Positions 12,101 through 23,757 of a stretch of DNA of 64,000 nucleotides are shown here, one piece after another (the stretch's first letter is position 1; each line of letters opens with the position of its first letter). The stretch covers positions 1,736,001-1,800,000 of the forward strand of contig JAUFSD010000004.1 in the NCBI GenBank assembly GCA_033030425.1. Direction: 5' to 3'. Below the pieces are notes generated by a model, which ran no database searches, had not been told where the DNA came from, and saw only the letters and a list, made by a program, of their open reading frames with translations. Origin of the DNA: Verpa conica (lineage: Eukaryota > Ascomycota > Pezizomycetes > Pezizales > Morchellaceae). The position numbers and the translations under genes were made by a program.

Positions 12101-15100
12101 CGACTACGTAGAGCATCTATTGAACGTGTGGACTGCCTTGCCGCTGCTGGACTCACAACTGAAGCCGAAGAACAAAGAATCCTCGCCCAAGAAGCAGCTA
12201 TTTTTGTAGAGGAGGTCCTACAGGCTGAAGACGAGGAGGAACAACACCGGATAGCAGAGGAGGAGCGTATGGCAGCTGAAGCCGAAGCCGGAGTGAAAAC
12301 CAAACGACAGAGCGAATTTAGGACCAAAGAGGAAGCAGAGCTACAAATGCAAGCTGCTCGTGTGAAGGCTGAAGAAGAAGCAAAAGCTGAGGCCGAGCTG
12401 AAACAGCTTGCTGAAGAAGAGGCCTGGCGGGAACGTATGGCAGAGATTGAAAGATTCGCTGCTATTGAAACTGCCAATCTCGCAGCTGAAACCGAGCGTC
12501 AAAGACTGGCCAAAGAGGAAGAAGCAGAAAGGGCGCGACAGGCGGAGGTTGAGAGACTTGCTGCTATCGAAGCTGCCCGTGTCAAGGCTGAGCATGAACG
12601 TCAAGCCGAGGTTGAAAGACTTGAGGCCCTCGAGACTGCCCGTATCGCTGCTGAAGCTGAGCACCTAAGACTTGCCGAGGAGGAAGCGGAGCGTGTACGA
12701 CAAATAGAGGCTGACAGGATTGCTGCTCTCGAAGCTGCCCGTATTAAGGCTGAAGAGGAAGCGGAGAAGGAGCGTCAAGCAGAAGCTGCCCATGTCAAGG
12801 CCGAAGAGGAAGCGGAGAAAGAGCGACAGGCGGAAGCTGATAGACTTGCTGCTCTCGAAGCTGCTCGTCTTGAGGCTGAAGAGGCAGAGCGCCAACGTCA
12901 AGCCGAGATTGAAAGACTTGAGGCCATTGAAGCTGCCCGACTTGAAGCCGAAGCCGAAGAAGAACGCCTAAGACTTATCGAAGAGGAAGAAGAGCGTCAA
13001 CGTCAAGCTGAGGCTGACAGAATTGAGGCCCTCGAAGCTGCTCGACTTAAAGCCGAAGAAGAGCGCCTAAGACTCATTAGAGAAGATGAGGATCGGATAC
13101 GACAAGCAGAGGCTGCAAGAGTTGCCGCTATCGAAGCTGCCCGAGCAGAAGCCGCGGCTGAGCGCAGACGAGCTGCTTTGGAAGAGTCTGAGGCTAAACG
13201 TCAAATTGAGGTCCAAAGAGTAGCTGCCCTCGCAACAGCCCGCCTCCAAGCCGAAGAAGAGCAGAGGAAACAGGCAGAGATTGAGCAACATGCCGCCCTC
13301 GAGGCTGCCCGCCTTAAGGCCGAAGCTGAAGCCGAAGCGGAACGTCTACGAGTTATTGAGATGGAGGCAGAACAGCAACGCCAAGCAGAAGCTGAAAGGC
13401 TGGCTGCTATTGAAGCTGCTCGCATCAAGGCTGAGGAGGAGGAGCGTGTACGACTTGCTGAAGAGGAAGCGGAACGACAACGCCAAGCAGAGATTGAAAG
13501 AGCCGCTGCCCTCGAAGCTGCCCGGCTGAAGGCTGAGGCAGAGGTGGAAGCAGAGCGTCTACGAGTCATTGAAGAAGAAGCTGCCCAACTCAAAGCCGAA
13601 GCAGAGGCAGCAGCTGAGCGCAGACGACTAGCTGAAGAAGAAGCAGAACGACAGCACGAGGCCGAAATTGAACGACTCACCGCTATTGAAGCCAATCGTA
13701 GAAGAGCGCTCGAAGCTGCGCATGACGCTGAAGTAGAACGTCAACGTCTCATCGAGGAAGAAGCGGAGGGGAAACGGCAGGCTGATATCCAACATCTTGC
13801 TGCCCTCGAAGCTGCCCGCATCAAGGCCGAAGCCGAAGCAGCCGAGCAGAATAAGCGTGCGGAGGAAGAGGTGGCCCGGCAACGTAAGGATGAACTTCAA
13901 CGACTTGCTACTATCGAAAATGCACGCATTGCGGAACAGGAGGCGGAAAACCAAAGAATGGCCAAACTCGAAGATGACCGCCGAAGGGCTATCGAAGAAG
14001 AAGCCCGACGTAATGCCGAAGCGCACGCAGAAGCAGTCAGACGTGCCGAAGAAGAGATTGCACGCCAACGTGAGGCCGAAATCGAGCGACTTGCTGCTAT
14101 CGAAGCTGCTCGTGTTGCGCGAGAGGAAGCCGAACGTCAACGTATGGCTCAACTCGAAGCTGAGCGTCTGAGAGCTATTGAGCAGGAAGCCGAGAATGAA
14201 CGACGCATCGCGTTGGAAGCTGAACGTTTGAGAGCGATTGAACAGGAAGCTGAGAAGCAACGACTCGCTGCATTGGAGGCTGCCCGTCTTGAGGCCGAAG
14301 CTCAGGCAGAGCGACAGAGGATCCTTGAGCTAGAACGGAAGGCGGAAATTGAACGACTTGCTGCTATCGCCGCTGCCGAGGAAGCTGAGCGTCAAAGGAT
14401 TGCTGAAGAGGCTAAACGTCAGGAAGAACAGGTCAGACTTGCCGCTGAAGCTGAACAAAAGCGATTGGCTGAACTAGAAGTACAGAAGATCGCCGAAGCC
14501 CAGAAAGCCGAAAACGAACGACTTGCTCGTCTGGCCGCAGAAGCTGAAGTCGAAGCTGAGAGGCAGCGTATTATTGAGGAGGAGGAAGAAATCCGTAAAC
14601 AAATCGCGGAAAAGCAAGCGAGGTGGCTTGCAGAGGAAGAAGAGGAAGCTAGGAGGCAGAGCGATACTATAGATGAACAGAGACGTAGACAAATTGCTGA
14701 GCAGGAAGCGAGATGGGAGGCTGAAGATGAGGAAGAAAGACGAATGATTGCCCAATTGCAGAAAGAGGCTATGGAGGCTGCCGCTAAAGCTGAAAGAGAG
14801 CAGGAGGAAGTGGAAGAGGAAATACGTCGACGAATAGCTATTGAGCAGGAGAGAATGGATTCTGAAGACGAAGAGGAACTCCGGATGATTGCTCAGATCC
14901 AGAAGGCGGCTCTTGAAGCGGAGGCCGAAGAGGATAGGCAGCATGCTATCGAAATTGAAAAAGAGCAAAGACGAATTGCAGACTATGAAGCAAGATGTGC
15001 AGCCGAGGAAGAAGCGGACGAGAAACGGATTGCGGAAGAAATTGAACGGGAACGTCTTCGGGAACTCGAACAGGAACGGCAGTGGGAGGCGGAGGAGCAG

Positions 15101-18100
15101 GAAGAACGGAAGAGAATTGCTACTGCAATTGCTGCAATTGAAGCTGCCAATGCTGCTGAAGAAATACAGAAGGCTAGGCAAGAGGAGGAAATCCACCAAC
15201 GTATTGCTGATCAGGAGAGGAGTTGGATCGCTGATGAAGAGATGGAGCAGAAGCGCTTCGCAGAGGCCGATTCATATTTAACATTTGAAGAGTTGGATCG
15301 CAAACGACGTCTCGCTGAAGATGAGCGACAACGGGTGGCAGACCTAGATTTGGTGAGACGGGAGCGGGAACGTTTGGAAGCCCAGGAAGCAGAAAGGTTG
15401 AAGATGGAGAAGGAGATTGAAGATGCTAGAGTTAAGGCCGAAGAGTTGAGAAAACAGGAAGAAGATAGGAAACAGGCACAATTCTCGAATCACCAAGGTT
15501 CTAACTCAGAAGGGGATTCCATTTCGGGAGATGATATTACAGAAGACTATCAAGATGTTTCCTCAATGATCCAGCCTGTGCCCCTCAAAGAAGCCGATGA
15601 AGACTCTGGGAGCGAAAATATGGCATACGCTGAAGCACGGAAGAACCAGCCATCTGTTCCTCCTCCGTCTGTGTCAATGACGCCTGTAACTTCACGGTCA
15701 TCGTCGGTCATGGACGAGATGAAATATAAAACCCCCGAGACGACAGAGGAAGTCTCATCTACACCGTGGTCACCGGGATCAGGCCTAGAAATTACTCCTG
15801 GGGCATCAAAGTCACGTGAGGATATCTCTGAAGCCAGCAGCTCGGATCTGGACGAAAATCTAGTAGCAGCAGAAAATCTAGCTGCTCATAACTCTCTACA
15901 GAAAGCACTCAATGGTAAGTACTGTTCCTCTTTGAATCGATCAAGCGTTAATTTTATTATAGACTCTGTAGAATATGAGCTTCCTCGGGATATGCGAAAT
16001 TCGGATCATGATATTTCTGAGAGTTCTTTCAATGAGATGCCTTCTATTCTTGTTGCGCCCTCAACACCCCAGAACGACTCTGATTTTGAAGATTCTAAAG
16101 ATACTTCAACGACTGTCTGGGACCATGCAGTTAGCTCTCCTGTCTTTGACGATGATGACAGCTCGCCTGGTTCATTCGTGGATGCATCTTTCCCCTCTGA
16201 TATAAACATTGACGAAAATGACTATCCACAACTATCGATGGAGGATTACGAACCAGAAGATAATTCCGATTTTGATATGGTACCTATTGAGACATCTACT
16301 CCTAAACATAAGCGGCGTCCGGGAATGCTTGGAGGACTCGATAGTATTACAGAGGTCTTGACGCCGAATTCTCCTCGGGATGAATATTTCAGGCCGTCTG
16401 ATACAAATGCGTTTGGCACACCTTCGAAGAAGACCGGAAAGACAGGAGGGCTGTTATTCCCTGGATTCTCTAGTCAAGGTAGCCCAACGTCCAGAAGGCG
16501 CTCATTCAATGATCAACAGAAAGTGGCTCCAATCAGTTTGAATTTGGGAATTGGAAAACAGACAGTTTCTTCACAGAATAAGGTATGTACTTTGAACTCT
16601 ATTTGAAGGAAGTTTATTAACATGACCAAGCTTGCGGTGAAGAGGGGCACTACGCCTGAGCCAAAGGCTCCTATCAAGGCGGAAAAATCACAAAAGTTCG
16701 CACGAAAGGCCCCACTTGATATGGCAAGGCCAAGGTCACTTTCCTCCACCGGTCACTATAGCTCCACAACAAAGCCAGCGCCGAAAGCAGCTCCACAGAA
16801 AGCACCCCTTGGTCCTTCCATCAGGGCAATTCGGCGACCACGTATGGAGATTGATAGCGATGACGAAGGATCAGTTGTTAGCGAACAGCGGTGGTCAAGA
16901 TCAAAGGAGAACACTCCTGACTTTCACTCATCACCTTCGGAATCAAGTTCAGTGCCGCGATTGAATATTAGCAAGCGGCATATCCAGAAACCATCAAACC
17001 TCACCACCCAAGTCACACCAGATAAGGGTAGGCGGCCATACTATCAAAGAGGTTCGCAAGATGAAGAGGGCTCAGAGTCTTCCCAATCCATTCCTCAAAC
17101 TCCAAGACTAGAATTTCCACAAATAAGCTTGGATGATAAGGTTAATGAGATCTTGACCTCACTACCATCTCCGGTTCGTCTCACCGCATCGAATCTTCAA
17201 AAGCTATCAGAAGCATCGAGCAAACGACAACCTCCCCTAAGGCCGTTCGAGCTTGCTACACCTACTGGTATACCAGCGCCGAGATCTGTGGGCTCTAGCT
17301 CTATGGTCTCTGATGCCACTACATTCGCTCGTGGTGGCAGAAGATATAACTCTAGTATCCCAGGTGATATCAAGCTTTACCATCTTCATCGCAATGATGG
17401 CCAGTCACCTATCAAGCTTTATATTCGTCTAGTAGGAGAGAGAGGTGAGAGAGTTATGGTACGTGTTGGTGGTGGATGGGCAGATTTGGCAGAGTATCTA
17501 AAAGAGTATGCGACACATCACGGATCAAAGAGACGGGTCGTCTCTGGGAATGGCATTGAAATTCAAGATCTCGGTGGTCCTCACCATCATTCACTCCACC
17601 CAGCTAGGTCAATCTCATCATTACGAAGTAACAGTCCGGCACCAGGAAATAGCAGGTCAGGTTCACCAAACGCCGGCGGCCGTTCTCGCTCAGTTTCAGC
17701 AGTAGGTATGCGCTCCCGCTCAAACTCAGCACTGGGGGCCCGCCCGGGATCATCAGCGGGCAACCGTCCTGGCTCATCAGCGGGCAATCGCCCAGGTTCA
17801 TCATTAGGTGTTCGAGGACGGGAAAGAAGTTCATCTCTCCTCCAAAGTCCCCCGCTTACTAGCCCACCCACCGCTATGCGAGGTGGTCATGATGGCACTA
17901 GCAGAGAGCGTCCAAACTTGACACCATTCCAGCCTCTGATGTACCAGAAACCAAGTGGGCGTAGTCCATCTACTGGCCCGTCGCCCCCAGGAGGAAGTCG
18001 ACCGCCAAGTCGGGGACAAGGAGCAAACCGCCCGCCGAGCCGACCGGGATCTTCTCACTCTGCAGTTGGAGGTATCCGCCGATCTGCGTCTAGACTGTCA

Positions 18101-18457
18101 TTCACGGAGTCAGCATTCGATGTTTCAGAGACTGCCAGCTCGGCCGATGCACCACCACCGAAACCATTGGGGCTTGCTGGGCCGAAGGGGAAGCAGATTG
18201 CTATTTCCCCGGAGAACCAAGCGTGGGTTGAAGGAATGATAGGAGAAGTCCGAAAAGTGAGCGCGCATAATAGAAGGCGCAGATTGACTGGTGGTAGTAA
18301 CAACGGTGACATGGGACTGGGAGATGAAGGCTTCGTTGTTCCAGGGGAACTGGTAGAGGTACAGCCCGCTAGTACTGCGCAGCAGTTTGGAAGATTGGAG
18401 ATTAGTGATATGGGAAAGCAGGGGGGTACTAGGAGGGTGTTCCCAAAGAAGGGGTGA
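9181..18457 (+). CDS. giant GAR (Gas2-related) domain coiled-coil protein, probable microtubule-associated
   Basis: Encodes about 3042 residues in four exons: 9181-10186, 10239-15914, 15963-16582 and 16631-18457 (introns 52, 48 and 48 nt). The start is the first ATG of the frame after a CA-rich leader. In order there are: a Pro/Ser-rich head with eleven consecutive prolines (about residues 37-47); a helical block around 337-410 ending in DALDAGYAAI, then helices through EDVEERVSAWEMDGERV; four (F/Y)xTPMPTP motifs (about 667-757); some 1260 residues of Glu/Ala/Arg-rich coiled coil (about 823-2085) with 30-40-residue repeats such as RQAEIERLAALEAAR; an acidic Ser-rich linker; and a GAR-like domain (about 2680-2750; KLYHLHRNDGQ, VMVRVGGGWADLAEYL). 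The tail is SRSGSP/RPGSSAGN-rich. GAR domains bind microtubules in Gas2 and spectraplakins. A role in linking or bundling cytoskeleton is inferred. The coiled coil could instead be a long single alpha-helix. Confidence 0.85.
9292..9321 (+). repeat. (CCT)n microsatellite encoding polyproline
   Basis: Ten CCT codons in a row inside exon 1 of the GAR gene give the N-terminal polyproline run. Trinucleotide repeats like this can change length without breaking the frame and are a possible profilin/SH3/WW-type ligand. Confidence 0.85.
11231..11494 (+). repeat. four-copy TPMPTP-encoding repeat
   Basis: Copies of the octapeptide (F/Y)-x-TPMPTP start near 11231, 11311, 11390 and 11471, spaced roughly 26-27 residues apart, each followed by a variable linker. 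The spacers differ while the core is kept, which suggests selection on the short motif. Each core holds two threonines followed by residues (M or P) compatible with proline-directed or docking motifs. Confidence 0.8.
15915..15962 (+). other. 48-nt stop-free intron of the GAR gene
   Basis: Bounded by GTAAGT and TTATAG, its length is a multiple of three and it contains no in-frame stop, so retention would add 16 residues instead of breaking the protein. I call it an intron because the splice sites are consensus-like and its length equals that of the next intron (16583-16630), which does contain stops. Confidence 0.6.
17741..17806 (+). repeat. 24-bp tandem repeat encoding RPGSSAGN
   Basis: Two and a half imperfect 24-bp units in the C-terminal tail of the GAR protein encode consecutive RPGSSAGN-like octapeptides, in a wider Arg/Ser/Gly-rich low-complexity tail. 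Basic Ser/Arg/Gly tails next to GAR domains often add microtubule affinity in animal homologues; this is known of the family and not shown here. Confidence 0.75.
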
Positions 18458-19732
18458 TTTGGATATGTTTGGGTTGGGGTTAATTGGAATTGAAGTATTG
18501 TTTTTTCGTGTATTGGTATTAATATGGTCTGGGTCTTCTTTTACTTTTGATTTCTGGTTTCATCTTTGTTTTATGAGCGATTTTGGGGTTCATTGTGGGG
18601 CCTGATTTGGCTGTTCATTGCTTTATTATTTTCATTTGTTGACTCATTTTTGGTATGTGGTACTTGGGGGTTTTCTTTTTCATCTTTTCACGTTTTTTTT
18701 TGGTTGCGATTTGCATCTTAAAATATAAGGGGTTAAAGCACATGTTGGGGGTCACATTTCTCATTGTATCTGGTTTTGGCTTTTGGTTTCTTGCATGTCA
18801 TTCAGTAGCATACACAGGTCTTTCCTATCTTATCTTTCTTTTATTGGTAATCACTTGGTGGGGTTGGGTCGTGGGAGGGTGGGGGTTGGATGTTAATATT
18901 CTTTATTTCTGGTTAGGAACCTACAATACCAAAGCAATGGTTACTATTTTATTTTATTTTTCTACACGTGGGATCAGATGAAATGTGAAACTTGCATCGG
19001 GAAGATTGTGATGCTACGTGTATTCTGCAGGTGCGATACTCTAGCACGTTCAGGCATATTTCAAATCACCCTTTCTCGCATCCCTGGTGTAACTTCCTTT
19101 TCTATAACCATCGTGGGGATACCCTCGATGAGATATGCACCTCAATGCTTGTCCCAGCTCTAGAGTACGATGGACCTCTTCACATGCCAAGTTGACACGT
19201 CGTATAGGGACTATACTGAGACCTTTGACCGTGCCGGACGCCACCGTCCGTTCCTGAGCCTCCCCCTCCCCCTCCCCCCTCCCGAGGAAAGCCCAATCCA
19301 GGGTCCGAGCCGACGGAGGTAGGTAATAACCGATGCATTGGCTTCGGACAGAATGTAGTACCTGAAACCAACTCCGAGGGTACATGTAATAAGTTGGATT
19401 CCCTATAAGAGTGGATATCTTGTGTTGGATATAGAAGGTATAGATACACATGTATTGCCTAATTCATCCATTCCGGTTTTTTTCTTTATGGCCCGAGGAG
19501 CTTTCTCCGTATTCCCCGACGCCTCTCTGTCTCTCACTGACTGTCTCCTCCCTTGCCTCTTCCCCCACTCTCTGGTGATACCATCCACTCCTCTGGATGA
19601 CGTGATGTAGTCTGATAATCGAGTGATAATGTATGTGCCAAGATCCAAGAGCCTCATCTTTAATATGTACTTCGTTTTATGTAATGTTTCACCTCCATCG
19701 ACAACTCCACAGCAATTGAGAGCAATTGAAAC
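18458..19732. other. spacer with T-rich 3' region
   Basis: Follows the GAR stop codon. The first 500 nt are strongly T/TG-rich on the + strand, as in a 3' untranslated region. A 108-codon frame here (18655-18981) is very rich in Phe, Trp and Leu simply because of that bias. A pyrimidine run of CCCCCT units at 19259-19283 could form a G-quadruplex on the - strand. No gene seen. Confidence 0.5.
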
Positions 19733-20649
19733 ATGTTTGATCTACCAGAAACAAAACGGTGATTCCCATCTAACTCCAGTTCCTACAAAAAACATCTACT
19801 AACACACACACACCTCTCTAGAGTTCGCCGTAATGAGGTCTTCTCACCTCCACACTCCCGTGAAGCCTCTCCCACTATCACTCCCGGTACCTTAAAGCTA
19901 GACCTGGATTTCGTCACCGTCACCCCAGCAGATGCACCCGCAGAGTTACACAGCGAGGATGACAAAGAACTTGATTTCCAGCTCTTCTCGTCCGCGACAC
20001 GGGGGAAGCAGCAGAAAGTCACGCTGAAGGAACCTACCCCACCCCCGTCGGAGGAGGACGCGTGGGAGCTACTAGCAAGGTCACAGAAGCGGCCCGAGGG
20101 CTACTATGTGCTCAGTGAGGAAGACATGGCGGTGAGGAGGAAGGCATTGGGGATTGACGAGGTTGTGGTGGAGGGGGAGGACGTCGTCAAGGGTGCGGGG
20201 GTGCTTTGGGTATACTTTCCTTGTTGGGCTGTGAGTGAGACGTGGTGCTGATACGTCGTTGATAGCCGGGTTGCCGTGTTCCTCATAAGGTGATTACGAT
20301 CACAATGCCTCCGGCACCGAGTGCTGGGAAGTCGGGGAAGAGGTCAAAGCCTGGGAAAAAGCGGAGGATACAGTTGAGGAAGGTTCAGCAGAAGGTCAAG
20401 GCTGCGGAGGAGGCGCGGTTAAAGAGTATAGAGGGGAGGAAGAAGTATGCTGGGTTGAGTAAGGAGGAGAGGGATGTGAGGGAGAGGGAGGATAGGAATA
20501 AGAGGAATAGGGAAAAGAAGATTAAGCGGAGGATTAGGGAGAAGGCAAAGAAAGAGGCGGCGAGAGCGGCTGGTGGGGTTACTACTGAGGGTGGGGGCAG
20601 CGAGAGTGAGAGTGATAACGAGATGGCGGATGCGGAGAAGAATGAGTAA
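19733..20649 (+). CDS. small basic protein, DUF2011-like, function unknown
   Basis: 265 residues from three exons: 19733-19758, 19822-20209 and 20266-20649. The start is in a 26-nt first exon giving MFDLPETKR, joined by a GTGATT..AG intron to VRRNEVFSPP. This join is needed because exon 2 has no ATG before a stop at 19760. The middle is acidic (ELHSEDDKELDFQLF) and contains a WELLARSQKRPEGYYVLSEE block. The last 110 residues are highly basic and helical (GKRSKPGKKRRIQLRKVQQK, later RNKRNREKKIKRRIREKAK), ending in an acidic ESESDNE tail. The MFDLP..KRVRR start and the Lys/Arg-rich end recall the fungal DUF2011 family, whose function I do not know. Nucleic-acid or nucleolar association is a guess from charge. 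Donor GTATAC before exon 3 is slightly unusual. It is convergent with the dehydratase gene, 198 bp away. Confidence 0.65.
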
Positions 20650-20847
20650 TTCCTGGTAGTTATTTCTGTGTGTACTCTTTAAAAAAACTGATGGTGTCGT
20701 GATAGTAATGGAGTTTTGGTTGGCTACGTATACGTCGGGGTTCTCATACAAAATCACTGGAAAGGGTTCATCCAAGAAAAATCTCTTGGTAAAAAAAGTA
20801 TGCTTCTATTCACGAATAACCAACAAAACCCAGCCTAAAACTCAAAC

Positions 20848-22507
20848 TCAAATCTTTACACCCTTCAAGTGATTTAAGATCCCTTGTGCGCTCTCGCTCT
20901 TCCAGAACTTTCCATTGGGGAAACCAAACTCAGCCATACTATCGCTCTTCATCTCTACCGAGTAGCCTGGCTCCTTAGGGGTGGTGTAGTATCCATCCTT
21001 AATGACTGATGGATGCAAGAAATGCTCATGGAGATGGTCAACATACTCCAGTAGCGATAGCTTTCCTGATACACATACATAGTCGATAGTTGACAAATGT
21101 TGTGTGTACTCTGGAAGACCGACGCCACCAGAGTGGGGGACGATGGGGACACCGAATCTATCCAATAATGTCAGCTCGGAGAAGTGCGGGGAAGTGGGGT
21201 GTGTGGGGTAACTGACTTCTTCGCCATAAGCAATACTGCAAGAACTTCGTTGACACCACCCATACGGCATGCATCAATCTGACAAACATCTATAGCCTCC
21301 GCCTGAAGCATCTGCTTGAATATAACCCTGTTCTGACACATTTCACCTGTAGCGACACCAACGCCAAGCGGTTTGAGTGCTTTTCGGATGGCAGCGTGCC
21401 CAAGGATATCGTCGGGAGATGTAGGCTCCTCAATGAACCAAGGTCGGAACTCAGCAAGCTGTTTCATGTACTCAATAGCTTCTGGTACGGACCAGACTTG
21501 GTTGGCGTCAACCATAAGGACGTTTCCATCATCGAAGCCAATGATGTCTCTGGCAATTCGGAGACGTTTTCGGTCTTCTTCTACGGATCCACCAACTTTA
21601 ATCTTGAAGTGTTTGTACCCCTGAGCTAGGGTCTCTTGTAGCAGAGCCCTCATCTTATCCTCTCCATATCCTAACCATCCTGTATCCCCACTATCGTTAG
21701 CCATCAATCTTATGTAATTACTCAATAAAGAATGGGGGAAATACCAGCACTAGTAGTATAAGCAGGCACAGCCCTATCCACAAGTGCCTCCTCAATCCTG
21801 CGCTGCTTCGTAGGCTCAAGCTCCTTCAACATGGCAATCGCCTCTTCAGGAGTAATAGCATCCGTGATATACCTGAAATCAATACACCTTACAAACTCCT
21901 CCGGCGTAAAGTCCGCAACGAGCTTCCAGAGCGGCTTCTCAACAGTCTTTGCCCAGAGATCCCACAGCGCATTCACTACCGCACCGAGAGCAAGGTGGAT
22001 AACACCCTTCTCGGGGCCGATCCAGCGGAGCTGTGAATCAGCGACAAGATGTCTCCACGTTTTACCCATGTTCGCAGTCAGCTCTTCGAGGTCTCGACCG
22101 ACGATTCGGGCAGCGACATTTTCGATGGCTTTACAGACAATGTCGTTTCCGCGGCCGATAGTAAAGGTCTAGGAGTTTATGTTAGTATGGAATAGCTATA
22201 TAGATTTTTTTTCTTTTTCTTTTTTCTTTCAAACTCACCATTCCGTGCCCTTCGAGAGGACCATCAGTCTTTAGAATACAGTATGCGGCAGAGTAGTCTC
22301 CTGCATCGTTCATGGCATCGGATCCCGTCTTGTCTAGTGATGTCTATTGGAAAAAGTTATTAAGTTTAGCTAAGCTTTCAGGTTTCAGATTTGGTAAGAA
22401 TTGTTTTGCTGGGGCTGGGCGGGGGTGGGGCTCTGATGAAGGATCGGGTCTGGGCGACTTACGGGGAACCGGACGTCCCTTGATACAAAGCTTGTAATCT
22501 TGACCAT
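20848..22507 (-). CDS. lgd1/gaaB-like: L-galactonate dehydratase (enolase superfamily)
   Basis: Predicted to convert L-galactonate to 2-keto-3-deoxy-L-galactonate, the second step of fungal D-galacturonate (pectin) catabolism, in the cytosol. Five exons (22507-22463, 22343-22239, 22168-21745, 21679-21217, 21157-20848) give 448 residues, close to the roughly 450 of the known fungal enzyme. Enolase-superfamily residues are in place: KxK at 217/219, metal ligands Asp249, Glu275 and Glu304 (in VDAN, IEEPTSPDD, ATGE), and His354 in VPHSGG. The N-terminal block RDVRFPTSLDKTGSDAMN is assembled only by splicing intron 1. The closest alternative is the L-fuconate dehydratase/ENOSF1 group, which shares most of these blocks. 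Intron 1 (119 nt) is the longest and carries a G-quadruplex motif on the template strand. A TATA box and GA-rich leader lie just upstream. No other pectin-pathway gene is next to it. Confidence 0.85.
22411..22430 (+). other. G-quadruplex-capable tract in dehydratase intron 1
   Basis: Four runs of 3-5 guanines separated by 1-2 nt on the + strand, the template strand for this gene, inside the 119-nt first intron. Confidence 0.6.
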
Positions 22508-22562
22508 ATTAACTATCTTTTTCTTTTCTTTTCTTTCTTTTTGTTATATATTCTGTTCCGTC

Positions 22563-22572
22563 TATTTTTATA
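22563..22572 (-). promoter_or_regulatory. TATA box of the dehydratase gene
   Basis: TATAAAAATA on the - strand, about 55-65 nt before the ATG at 22507 and directly downstream of a CCCCGCCC box. A GA-rich leader follows. The position fits a core promoter. Confidence 0.55.
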
Positions 22573-23722
22573 GGGCGGGGGGGGAGAGGGAGGAGGTGAA
22601 GGTCGGCTCGTAAGAAATTGAAGTTATTTTTTTTTTGGCTTTGCTTTACTATCGTAGGTTTTTATATCTAATGCGGGGTTAATTGGTAGCTACGTAGCAA
22701 GCCGTAGAATTTTTCTCTCTCTGTTTAAAAAAAAAAAAGAGAGGGATTATATTGTCATACAAAGAAAAAGCTAACTACCCCGCGGGAGGGTTCTGCCATG
22801 CGATATAAGGCGAGCGAACGAGCGATGGACCAGCCGATGAGGCGGGGAGGGGGAGGGATAGCTACGAGGGGGGGGGTTGGCCAAGCTCTTTTTTTCCCGC
22901 GTTCCTGAGATTCTTCCGAAGTCCTTCCTTTTTTCCTTTAGCCTAAGCGTTCGGCTACGTACATAGCATAACCGCCTTCCGCGCTGCCAAAAGCTAGGAT
23001 TCTACTAGCTAGCTAGCTAGCCATTATTGGAGTCGAGACCCCTTCTTCAGGGGGGGGGAAAGAGGCTGTCTGCTTTAGAACGTATATATATTCGATCGTG
23101 ATAATGTAGCTATACGAAGTAATTACGATGTAGGTAAACGTTACTGTACTTTAATTCCTTTCCGGCCCTTTTCTGTTTTTTTTCCTTTTCCCTCGATCCA
23201 TCTACTATACGGGTACGGGAACAGCATACCATATATCGGTGGGAAAAAAAGATTAATTATTACACAAAGTCTAGACTCCTCTTAATCCTGCGTTTGCGCA
23301 TCATCTATCTTGAGGTAAGGGGGGTCTACCTACTATCATGTTAACCCGTGGTATCCCCGGAGCTAGCATTCGTTCGTTTCCCCCCCCTCCCCCCCATGGG
23401 GGAGGGATGTTTCGGAAAATTCGGATCAATTATCCCGAGCTATTTGGGTATTCCCCGAGTTTGAGACCCAAACTATCTCTTTAGATATTCCGTTGTACCT
23501 GGTTATAACGGGTCTCGGCACATATGCAGACCGCGGAGAGAAAGAGAGGGGGGGTTCGTTTTGCCAAGGTTGGTGAACCCTAGCCCTGTTTTGGGGGAGG
23601 GGGATTTTGCCCAAGTTGTTTTTCCGTGGAAAGCTTAGCTCCCGCCGTGGCAACGGTGTAATATAGAGGGGGCTTGTGAGTGTATATTATTATGTACTGT
23701 ATATAGTATAGTGTAGGTATTC

Positions 23723-23757
23723 TAGGGGGGTTTTTAATACGTACATGTACCCCCCTA
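23723..23757. repeat. inverted repeat with 9-bp G/C arms
   Basis: TAGGGGGGT at 23723-23731 and its exact complement at 23749-23757, with a 17-nt loop containing ACGTACATGT. It could form a hairpin; function unknown. Confidence 0.5.

Noticed and set aside
11512..12477. 321-codon antisense frame, Ser/Ala-rich
   Set aside because: Shadow of the Glu/Ala/Arg codon repeats of the GAR gene on the other strand; several similar antisense frames exist along the same exon.
18655..18981. 108-codon membrane-protein-like frame
   Set aside because: Composition (Phe/Leu/Trp) follows from the T/G-rich 3' untranslated DNA; no splice or domain support.
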